Of a stretch of 64,000 nt of DNA, positions 57,517 to 64,000 are shown in pieces. A program made the translations under genes and the position numbers. Source of the stretch: a virus. The stretch covers positions 124,001 through 188,000 of IMG/VR virus record IMGVR_UViG_3300024252_000004; one strand, written 5' to 3'. Numbering within the stretch: the stretch's first letter is position 1; each line of letters begins with the position of its first letter. Under the pieces are notes generated by a model that was not told where the DNA came from, made no database searches, and worked only from the letters and a program-made list of their open reading frames with translations.

Positions 57517-58802
57517 CTACATTTGTTGTGACAGGTCTTGGATACGGAGACGAAGGTAAGGGTACCGCAGTAGACTATCTCGCAAGAGGACTTGAGAGTC
57601 CTGTTGTTATTAGAGCTACAAGCGGCCCACAAGCTGCGCATAACGTAGTGCTTCCCGATGGAACGTCACACACTTTTGCACAGTTTGGTTCCGGCTTCTT
57701 TGCGGGAGCAGATACTCTGTACGCTGGTGTCGTCTGCGATCCTCTTGCTTTCGTAAAGGAAGGTAAGGCTCTGGAGAGCTTTGATAGTAAGGCATTCGGC
57801 AGAGTGATTGTCTCTGCTGATTCTATTGTGACGACTCCTTATCATCAGGCTGGCAACAGACTGAAGGAGATCCTAAGGGGGAGCGAGCGTCATGGTTCAT
57901 GTGGCTATGGAGTCAATGAGGCTGTCACTCTTGCTTCGCAGCAGATCGGACTATGCGTTGGGGATCTAACCGATGATAATTTGGAGAAGAGACTTGAGAA
58001 TGTCAGAGCACATTACGAGTCTTTCATTCTAAACATCATGGAGCATTACGATCTTGCTGGCAATCCAGAGATTGAAAGCATGATCGAGTTCATTGGTTCG
58101 GAAGAGTCTGTGGGTTATACTGCCGATCTTTACAAGGAGTTCTCCGCCCGTGTCCAAGTCAGAAGCGGGAGAGATATCTTTGACAGGATTAAGTCAGCGA
58201 AGAATAGGATCTTTGAGTCAGCGCAGGGTGTCTTGCTTGACCCAACGTATGGAATGTTCTTCCCTCATGTAACACGCCTGTCTCCATTCGATGTCTTGCG
58301 CTACCTTGAGGATAAGGACTATCGGCATGTCCTTTGTGCCAGAACATATATGAGTCGCCATGGTGCAGGCCCATTGTTTACTGAGCACATTGACGTTGAG
58401 GGGTACGATCCTCACAACGTAAAGAACAAGTGGCAAGCAGCTATGCGGTACGGATGTCTCGACCTTCCTTCTTTGCGCTATGCAGTAAGGGTTGTGAAGG
58501 CTCACAATATGTTTGTAAATCCCAAGCTTTTTGTTACTCACGAGGACATTGTATCTGACGGCAAGTATGTCGATGACTATGATGGGAAGAAGGATATCTC
58601 CGACGTGATGGAGGAAGCTCTCAGGTGCAGAGACTTCTCCAATCCTCATCTTGGACTGAAGATTTGTGATGAGCTATCAGATCTATTTGATCCTGAGTTT
58701 AAAGAGACTCATGATATTGTAAAGACAATGGAAGAAGGTCTTGGAGTTAAGGTTGGCTGGGTTAGTTCTGGCATGACATACCAAGATAAGACAGAGCTCT
58801 AG
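57513..58802 (+). CDS. Adenylosuccinate-synthetase-like (PurA family) enzyme, phage-type subgroup
   Basis: 429 residues, full length. The GTP-binding loop reads GYGDEGKG with D13 and K16 kept, where PurZ enzymes of 2-aminoadenine phages replace the catalytic Asp. A second motif SGPQAAHNVVLPDG...TFAQFGSG matches, as I recall, a divergent PurA-like subgroup rather than the housekeeping GGHNAGH form. The expected reaction is IMP (or a related substrate) + Asp + GTP. The housekeeping Lys after the loop is Thr here. No DatZ- or MazZ-like gene is seen in this window. Confidence 0.85.
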   Translation: MTTFVVTGLGYGDEGKGTAVDYLARGLESPVVIRATSGPQAAHNVVLPDGTSHTFAQFGSGFFAGADTLYAGVVCDPLAFVKEGKALESFDSKAFGRVIVSADSIVTTPYHQAGNRLKEILRGSERHGSCGYGVNEAVTLASQQIGLCVGDLTDDNLEKRLENVRAHYESFILNIMEHYDLAGNPEIESMIEFIGSEESVGYTADLYKEFSARVQVRSGRDIFDRIKSAKNRIFESAQGVLLDPTYGMFFPHVTRLSPFDVLRYLEDKDYRHVLCARTYMSRHGAGPLFTEHIDVEGYDPHNVKNKWQAAMRYGCLDLPSLRYAVRVVKAHNMFVNPKLFVTHEDIVSDGKYVDDYDGKKDISDVMEEALRCRDFSNPHLGLKICDELSDLFDPEFKETHDIVKTMEEGLGVKVGWVSSGMTYQDKTEL

Positions 58803-58807
58803 GGATT

Positions 58808-58836
58808 TTTGTAAAAAACTCATGGGATGTTATAAG
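58808..58836 (+). promoter_or_regulatory. Promoter-like box without decamers
   Basis: TTTGTAAAAAACTCATGGGATGTTATAA, 38 nt before the ATG at 58874 and directly after the PurA-like gene. Confidence 0.65.
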
Positions 58837-58873
58837 GGCCTGACTGTTCCACCTTTGTCCTGTCGGAAGAATC

Positions 58874-59410
58874 ATGCCTGAGATCCTCGCACTTACCGCC
58901 GCCAACAAGCGGCTTAGAGCCTTTGATAACAAGCCGGGTAACAATCTTGAAGAGGCCGAACGTTTGAGGTATGAAGCGGAAATCCTGATGCGAAAGGCAG
59001 ATGTGATTTTTCAGGCAGAAGAGAAACTTAGGAGTCCTTACGTTGCAGCGGTAGATGCTGCGATGGTGGAGCAGCGTCGTGCTTTGACTGGCTGGCTCCA
59101 CAGAGGAGAGTCTTTGGCTCTCTATCACAATAGGTACAGGCTTCCAGTTCTTGGCGGTATGAATACAGAGCCGCACAACAACGTAGCATGGCTTCGATTC
59201 ATGACTATCAGAACCGATTATAATCTTATTGGTCGGACGCGATTGACTCTTGATGTCCGCAGCAATGGCTGTCAAATTCCCGATGTCAGATACGGTCGGA
59301 AGATTTGGGAGGACATGGGTAAGGAGTCTGACCTATCAGAATGTTTTCGACTTGCAGACCAAGAGCTTGTTGATCGAGGGTTTATTCTTACCGATTGGCT
59401 GGAGGAGTAG
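58874..59410 (+). CDS. Unknown protein
   Basis: 178 residues. N-terminal helical half with a heptad-like pattern (LEEAERLRYEAEILMRKADVIFQAEEKL), C-terminal half mixed. First gene behind the 58808 box. RBS CGGAAGAATC is weak. Not recognised. Confidence 0.72.
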   Translation: MPEILALTAANKRLRAFDNKPGNNLEEAERLRYEAEILMRKADVIFQAEEKLRSPYVAAVDAAMVEQRRALTGWLHRGESLALYHNRYRLPVLGGMNTEPHNNVAWLRFMTIRTDYNLIGRTRLTLDVRSNGCQIPDVRYGRKIWEDMGKESDLSECFRLADQELVDRGFILTDWLEE

Positions 59411-59412
59411 TA

Positions 59413-59487
59413 ATGTGGAGTGGGATTATTGACTACCTCGCAGGTGATGGCCTGAAAGAAATGTTCTCCGAAGAAAACCATCGGTAA
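59413..59487 (+). pseudogene. Short ORF next to the homing endonuclease insertion
   Basis: 24 codons (MWSGIIDYLAGDGLKEMF...) starting 2 nt after the previous stop. Its last 55 nt overlap the antisense 3' end of the endonuclease gene. It could be the truncated start of a gene interrupted when the endonuclease arrived, or a chance ORF. Confidence 0.35.
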
Positions 59488-60248
59488 ATGGTCTGGAATG
59501 GTACCTCAAGCTCTTCTGATATTTCCGTGACGGCTACGCCATCGGAACGCATTAGGAAAGCTTGAGACTTTAACACTGCATACCTTCGATACGGTGGGTC
59601 ATAGTTGTCCATCCAGTCTTGATAGATGTCGAACTTGTAACTCTGGAAACTGGATTCATTCCACAACCATTTGCAAAAGTTCTCAGCATACTGCCCATTG
59701 AGACTAACCTGATAAAGGTTTTTGCATCGTTTAATGTGGGACACACTGAACTTCTTAACAGGGATATGCTTGATTGATTCTTTTATGAACTCTTCTGTTC
59801 CTACATATGATGCAGCAAGATATGTCCCAGCTCCTCGTTTGTAGATGCCAACAGAGCCGTCCCCATCAAAGTATCCTCTAAGAAAGTGACTGTAGAGCTT
59901 AGGGTTAAGCTCCGGCCACTTAAGTGTCAACGTTTTGTTAGGGGTAACTCCAAGCTCAATAAGTTTCGCAGTGATCTGAACTGAAGTTATCTGAAAGGAA
60001 TAGGAATTCACTTTCGGGTCAGCGTAAACCTTACAATTGGAATCTATCAGAGTTGTTATGTACTTGATAGTCTTTAGCCCATTTTCCCCAGACTGACTTA
60101 GCCTAAAGTATCTAAACTGATTAGTTTTTGCTTTTGCAGATTTAGATATAGAGCCGTCGGCAGCCATTAGGCCGACGAAATAAGCTTGTTCTGGCCCTAC
60201 CGCTTCTAAGAATGTATCGTCAACACTGTACTTTCTGTAACCTTTCAT
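59433..60248 (-). CDS. LAGLIDADG homing endonuclease
   Basis: 271 residues, the only leftward gene in the right half. Two LAGLIDADG motifs are visible: YFVGLMAADGS (about 23-33) and FLRGYFDGDGS, about 115 residues later, so it is a monomeric double-motif enzyme cutting a long asymmetric site. Free-standing and antisense between a short ORF and the RNA ligase. A C-terminal HTH-like piece (VTEISEELEVPFQTIYRWF) could help site binding. Start 60248 sits 5 nt after AGGAGA; in-frame ATGs at 60251 and 60275 are alternatives. Confidence 0.9.
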   Translation of the reverse strand: MKGYRKYSVDDTFLEAVGPEQAYFVGLMAADGSISKSAKAKTNQFRYFRLSQSGENGLKTIKYITTLIDSNCKVYADPKVNSYSFQITSVQITAKLIELGVTPNKTLTLKWPELNPKLYSHFLRGYFDGDGSVGIYKRGAGTYLAASYVGTEEFIKESIKHIPVKKFSVSHIKRCKNLYQVSLNGQYAENFCKWLWNESSFQSYKFDIYQDWMDNYDPPYRRYAVLKSQAFLMRSDGVAVTEISEELEVPFQTIYRWFSSENISFRPSPAR

Positions 60249-60269
60249 CATTTCTCCTATGGATTTACT

Positions 60270-61559
60270 ATGCACATTAACCTTGGCGAAATTAATAGAG
60301 ACAGGTTCAATGTTGAGGATAGATTTATCGAAGGTTATGGTCCTGTTGTGCTTGTCTGCTCAAACAAGACGACCCATGATTGGCAATACGACGAGCTACA
60401 CTTGAGATCCCTTTTGTGTGACCCTGACGGGGAGATCATAAGCAGCGGCTTCAAAAAGTTCTTTAACTATGGTGAACGCGAAGACTTGGACGCTATCACT
60501 GCCGATCTCATTGAGAATGGCACGGTGTACTATCCTAACAAGATGGATGGTTCTCTCATTGTAAGAGACGTTCTTCATCCGAAGGATGGCTCTGATCCTT
60601 TCGTTCACTTTCGGACTCGCGGCAGTCATCACCTTGGAGACTTTCACACTCCTGTGATGAGTATGATGAAAGAGAGGTATCCTCGTGTTTTCGATACCAT
60701 GTATGATCAGAGCATCTCTGCTCTGTTCGAATACACTTCGCCGAACAACAGAATCATTCTGAAGTATGAGGAAGCCGAGCTTACTTTACTTGGAGGAATG
60801 AAGCGTTCAAGGAATGTGCCTTACTTTGTTTGGGCTACCCCGGATTTGAACTTGGAGATTGCAGGAGAACTCGGAGTCAATGCTCTTGTGTTTCACGATC
60901 TGCCTTCTGATCCGAAAGAGCTTGTGAAGATTGTAAAGGCTTGGCCAGATGCCGAGGGCATTGTTGCGTGGTGTGAAACTGGTGACATGATTGGCTATGA
61001 TGGCGTAGAGCATGTCATTCACATGGCAAAGATTAAGGCTTGGGATTACATCCGACTTCACTCGTTGAAGTATGCATTCTCTGGCAAGAAGCTTCGCAAG
61101 ATGTGCTATGCTGCTGGCATCGAAGACATTGAGGCTTTGAGAGCCGCACTGTTTGCTTTCGGTGTTGATTGGGAGACTCTGACTCTGTTCCGTCCTGATT
61201 TCGAAGAGTACATCAATGAGCGTAATGCTCGAAAGGAGCACATCCTTAAGTTCATTGAGGCATATAGTCTCACTGGCCTGAAGGGTGCTTGTAGTCGGAA
61301 GGACATCGCCCTTCAGTCTAAGCAATACTGCAAGGATCAGGGTGAGCCAAAGATGTTCTCGGTTTGTATGGCTTTTGCCTTTGACAACACCGACAAGATG
61401 AATCGAATGATCGACGCATACAGTCTCGGCATCACTGCGACTGGTCTTTCAATCTACCGTGAGCAGGGTCAGTCTCTCTTTGATGGACTGAAGCCTTTCA
61501 TGGAGGTTTTCGAGGAGAGAATGGAAATGATGACGGAGGGTTCTGATGCCGACGATTGA
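60270..61559 (+). CDS. T4 RNA ligase 1-like enzyme
   Basis: 429 residues. Nucleotidyltransferase motif I KMDGS (K91, adenylated lysine), then FEYTSPNNRIILKYEEAELTLLG (motif III region), EGIVAWCETGD (motif IV) and MAKIKAWDYIRL (motif V) all fit Rnl1-type ligases, which seal 5'-phosphate/3'-OH RNA ends and repair cleaved tRNA anticodon loops. T4 Rnl1 is 374 residues; this one has a longer C-terminal helical domain. The ATG begins 22 nt from the endonuclease start on the other strand. Confidence 0.93.
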   Translation: MHINLGEINRDRFNVEDRFIEGYGPVVLVCSNKTTHDWQYDELHLRSLLCDPDGEIISSGFKKFFNYGEREDLDAITADLIENGTVYYPNKMDGSLIVRDVLHPKDGSDPFVHFRTRGSHHLGDFHTPVMSMMKERYPRVFDTMYDQSISALFEYTSPNNRIILKYEEAELTLLGGMKRSRNVPYFVWATPDLNLEIAGELGVNALVFHDLPSDPKELVKIVKAWPDAEGIVAWCETGDMIGYDGVEHVIHMAKIKAWDYIRLHSLKYAFSGKKLRKMCYAAGIEDIEALRAALFAFGVDWETLTLFRPDFEEYINERNARKEHILKFIEAYSLTGLKGACSRKDIALQSKQYCKDQGEPKMFSVCMAFAFDNTDKMNRMIDAYSLGITATGLSIYREQGQSLFDGLKPFMEVFEERMEMMTEGSDADD

Positions 61560-61833
61560 GATCAACGAGTGGTTGCAAGACGACATCGAAAATTACATTA
61601 AGGAAAGGCTCCTTAGAGAATGGCTCATTGAGAATGACATTCCCGAAGATAAGGGCAGAGACTACTACCTGTCAGATCCTATTGGCGGGTATGGTTGCGA
61701 CGCTCCTTCCAATCCTTCATATGGGTCTTTCGCTTGGTCTGTTGGGACCTACAAGCAGAGGGATAAGTGGCATGGAGAAATTGAGATCTCAATCAGGGAT
61801 GCACTGAAGCTGTATCTTTCTGACGAGGAGTAA
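61546..61833 (+). CDS. Small unknown protein
   Basis: 95 residues, acidic, alpha/beta, not recognised. Starts within the last 14 nt of the RNA ligase gene, so translationally coupled to it. Confidence 0.68.
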   Translation: MPTIEINEWLQDDIENYIKERLLREWLIENDIPEDKGRDYYLSDPIGGYGCDAPSNPSYGSFAWSVGTYKQRDKWHGEIEISIRDALKLYLSDEE

Positions 61834-61834
61834 C

Positions 61835-62209
61835 ATGGGTTTCCGATTTTCAAGAATGGATCCTGTTAAAGTCATTGTCTCTTTGATTCCAGAAGAGGAT
61901 GGCGGTCTGTCTTTCGTAGGAACATGGACCGCAAAGGGAAAGATTCTATTTGTCAAGACTACCTTTGGCAGTTATGAGAAGGTAGAGTCTCAGTCTCCTG
62001 CCCACCTGATGAGGCCATGGCAGTCTGTCAGGAGTCTTGGGATTGAAATGGAGACGCCTCTTGGGGCAGTGTATATTTGTCCCCTGGATGACAAGAAGCA
62101 TGTAAGGGTAAGAGACACAGAAGGTGTTGAGCATGATTGGCCCTTTGACTATGCTGTTGGCAACGCATTTGTAGCAACATTTTCAGAAAATGATGCCGCC
62201 CCATCCTGA
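61835..62209 (+). CDS. Unknown beta-rich protein
   Basis: 124 residues, beta-rich, starting MGFRFSRMDPVKVIVSLIP. Not recognised. One nt after the previous stop. Confidence 0.7.
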   Translation: MGFRFSRMDPVKVIVSLIPEEDGGLSFVGTWTAKGKILFVKTTFGSYEKVESQSPAHLMRPWQSVRSLGIEMETPLGAVYICPLDDKKHVRVRDTEGVEHDWPFDYAVGNAFVATFSENDAAPS

Positions 62210-62216
62210 AGGGAAG

Positions 62217-62246
62217 TTTTCTAAATTTCTCACAGGATGTTATAGG
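62217..62246 (+). promoter_or_regulatory. Promoter-like box without decamers
   Basis: TTTTCTAAATTTCTCACAGGATGTTATAG, about 75 nt before the ATG at 62320. Contains the TTTTCTAAA extension seen at 32165, 34095 and 35010. Confidence 0.7.
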
Positions 62247-62319
62247 GTTATGTAAGCCCGCACAATGTCAGGAATAGGTCGCCGCCATTCCTTGGCAATA
62301 CTTTGTCCCCGAGAATAAA

Positions 62320-62868
62320 ATGCCTCCGTCTATCGTTTGGTATTACCACAATGATGAATGGGTCAAGCTTTACAAGGAGAGTAGCTCTTACTACTTTGTA
62401 GATGTATTGACTTATGGTCGAGGAATGTGTTTCGGAGCAGCGCCTTCGAATACATATTCGGATAAGCCAAAGTATATTCCTGGGAAGATCCCTCTCGATC
62501 GGGTTAGGGTCTTTACCGAACGGAAAATCTCCATTGATTACGTCGAGGAAGCAGAAAAGGTTCTCTTCAGAGATACTTGCTTCAGCTTCAGTCAAGACAT
62601 GGAGGCTATTGAGTGGGGCGGAGAGAGCACGAAGATCACCGTTACTGAGACGGTTACGAAGATCGAAGGCTGGAACAACACTCACGTCTGCTCCTATTGC
62701 GAAGAGAGTTCTGTGACTCCAAACGATAGCATTGACCTCTCTGCTGTCACTTGTAACTGCGGAAGCACGGGACGCTTTGTCACAATGGAGCATTGGCTGA
62801 GTAGCAGCGGGATCAATGAGATTCCATACGTTGGTCAGACGGTCACCGTTACCAGAGAGGGTAGATAG
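62320..62868 (+). CDS. Unknown protein with zinc-ribbon segment
   Basis: 182 residues. N-terminal half beta-rich; VCSYCEESSVT...VTCNCGSTGRF about residues 125-150 forms a CxxC...CxC zinc ribbon. RBS is weak. Not recognised. Confidence 0.7.
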   Translation: MPPSIVWYYHNDEWVKLYKESSSYYFVDVLTYGRGMCFGAAPSNTYSDKPKYIPGKIPLDRVRVFTERKISIDYVEEAEKVLFRDTCFSFSQDMEAIEWGGESTKITVTETVTKIEGWNNTHVCSYCEESSVTPNDSIDLSAVTCNCGSTGRFVTMEHWLSSSGINEIPYVGQTVTVTREGR

Positions 62869-62869
62869 C

Positions 62870-63088
62870 ATGTCTGCGGAGACTATCTCACTTCAGGAAT
62901 TCATGATCGAAGTTCGCAGAATCCTCCGCAAGAACAACTGGTCTGCTGCTTACTTCCTTTGGCACACAATCCACTTTGTATATTCAGAATGTGATCCCGC
63001 AGACTTCCTGTGGTTCTTGCTCGAAGTAAATAAAAGAAAGGCCGGCACGGCCTGCGAAACGTACACACAGACTAAGGAACCAGTATAG
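62870..63088 (+). CDS. Small unknown helical protein
   Basis: 72 residues, helical, aromatic-rich (WSAAYFLWHTIHFVY). ATG just after the previous TAG (AGAGGGTAGATAGC). Not recognised. Confidence 0.65.
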   Translation: MSAETISLQEFMIEVRRILRKNNWSAAYFLWHTIHFVYSECDPADFLWFLLEVNKRKAGTACETYTQTKEPV

Positions 63089-63104
63089 GTTCTGAGGAAA
63101 TCTG

Positions 63105-63614
63105 ATGACTGATGGCGAAGGTTTTGATCCCAACAATGTTTTCTCTCTGAATGCAAAGCGAAACTACGGTAGGTCTTTCGAGATTGGCCGGAAGTATGCT
63201 GAGTGCATCATTGATGGTGTTGAAATCAAGCACAATTTCAAGGTTGCAGATCGGGTGGCGTTCACTATGGATTGTTTTAAGGAGGTGATTGACGAGAGTT
63301 ACTCTCTTGAGTTTTCCAGATTCATGATGATTTGTGTTCGTCACAAGATTGATCCCATTCATTCTGCTCTACTCTCTCAGAGTCTTTCCGGCAATGTCTT
63401 TGGTTTCTATACCGTGAAGATTGAGGATGGTAAGGCGCCGGTTCGAGAGTATCCTCGCATTGGAACTTACATGAACGATGGTGTCATTATGGTTTCTGAA
63501 GAGGCTGGGCTTAAGGCCATGAAGTTCTCAAGAAATCTTGGATACCTTATGGTCTCCATTGCTATGGCACTCTCAGGGGGTTTTGTGGCGGTCCTCTTCT
63601 TCATCTTTGGCTGA
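63105..63614 (+). CDS. Unknown protein with C-terminal membrane helix
   Basis: 169 residues. Soluble alpha/beta N-terminal part, then a membrane helix at the extreme C-terminus (MVSIAMALSGGFVAVLFFIFG). RBS GAGGAAA. A tail-anchored topology is likely. Unknown. Confidence 0.7.
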   Translation: MTDGEGFDPNNVFSLNAKRNYGRSFEIGRKYAECIIDGVEIKHNFKVADRVAFTMDCFKEVIDESYSLEFSRFMMICVRHKIDPIHSALLSQSLSGNVFGFYTVKIEDGKAPVREYPRIGTYMNDGVIMVSEEAGLKAMKFSRNLGYLMVSIAMALSGGFVAVLFFIFG

Positions 63615-63630
63615 AATAAAAGGAGAAGTG

Positions 63631-64000
63631 ATGGCAACGAGTTTTACATTCAGAGATAGGGACGGAAAGACCCTGAGCATTAGCCATGATGGTCCTGTGG
63701 ATATCCTACTTACTCCGAAGGTTTGGAGAAGGGACAGAGAGAACTATCGGATGGTTACGGTTCAAACTGTAGTTGATTTTGCAGAAGACCCTGGCCCTGA
63801 AAATGAAGTGTGCTATAGTGAAATTGCTCATGTCACTGGATGGCATGGTAAGGGTTTCATGGTACGCGTCAAGTCAAGAGAAGATGAGTCTGAGCCTGTG
63901 TTTGCATTCCGTTCGTCCAGTAAGGTTTTCTACCTTCAGGACTACGATGATGACTCTACGGCATACTCTGATGCCATGACCTGGGCAACTGAAAAGATTG
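63631..64000 (+). CDS. Unknown protein, truncated by window end
   Basis: ATG 63631 follows AAAAGGAGAAGTG, a strong RBS; 123 codons are open to the right edge. Acidic, beta-rich (MATSFTFRDRDGKTLSISHD). Not recognised; continues beyond the window. Confidence 0.7.
   Translation, partial: MATSFTFRDRDGKTLSISHDGPVDILLTPKVWRRDRENYRMVTVQTVVDFAEDPGPENEVCYSEIAHVTGWHGKGFMVRVKSREDESEPVFAFRSSSKVFYLQDYDDDSTAYSDAMTWATEKI

Noticed and set aside
57513-58802. PurZ (2-aminoadenine genome) assignment
   Set aside because: The catalytic Asp of PurA is kept (GDEGKG), and no DatZ- or MazZ-like partner is visible in the window.

Overview
The window reads as part of a large tailed-phage genome (or a close relative recovered from a metagenome). 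Genes are tightly packed, often overlap by 1-4 bases, and most lack recognisable relatives. The recognisable ones are phage-typical: a beta-helix tail-spike-like protein, dUTPase, topoisomerase I, a T4-Rnl1-type RNA ligase, a UvrD-like helicase, nucleotide enzymes, a LAGLIDADG homing endonuclease and a tRNA. A secreted OmpA-like/VWA protein and a rhomboid protease point to a Gram-negative host. That is an inference; no host gene or ribosomal RNA is present.

Layout. (1) 1-11 kb, AT-rich, rightward: structural protein tail end, zincin-like protein, dUTPase, beta-helix protein, topoisomerase I with four zinc ribbons, then a compact operon holding an Nfu-type Fe-S scaffold, HAD phosphatase, Nudix hydrolase, nucleotide-modification-type protein, A-type Fe-S carrier and a radical SAM/SPASM enzyme. 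A bidirectional terminator at 11.05 kb separates these from a leftward YkuK-like RNase H-fold gene. (2) 11.7-14.6 kb: a kinase-fold protein and two unknowns. (3) 14.6-17.05 kb: leftward operon of four unknown genes. (4) 17.05-17.9 kb: AT-rich divergent region with degenerate repeats, a candidate origin or control region. (5) 17.7 to about 36 kb: an abrupt switch to GC-rich DNA built as some 20 short transcription units, each preceded by a copy of one composite control element. (6) 36-64 kb: intermediate GC, long rightward operons of small genes with helicase, SprT-like, rhomboid, phosphoribosyltransferase, J-domain/kinase fusion, two 2OG-oxygenase-like proteins, PurA-like synthetase and RNA ligase.

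The most striking system is region 5. The composite element contains a GGGGAGAAAA decamer, often a 37-bp dyad (TGGCAC-N5-TTGCA-N5-TGCAA-N5-GTGCCA), an inverted TTTTCTCCCC, a GGGGTGAAAA decamer, and a promoter-like box with consensus near AACTCATAGGRTGTTATAG. Each half of the dyad matches the sigma-54 -24/-12 consensus. The promoter-like box alone recurs at 38.1, 46.2, 58.8 and 62.2 kb, so the same regulon appears to reach the AT-richer operons. Between protein cassettes the island carries four long non-coding, structure-rich stretches (about 375, 685, 385 and 950 nt). The last encloses a tRNA-Arg(TCT) and resembles the ROOL/GOLLD class of giant phage RNAs in size and context.

Other themes: Fe-S supply paired with a radical SAM enzyme, translation and RNA repair (GGQ rescue factor, RNA ligase, tRNA), nucleotide metabolism, and many small zinc-ribbon or one-helix membrane proteins. 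All functional calls come from motifs read by eye; no database search was possible.
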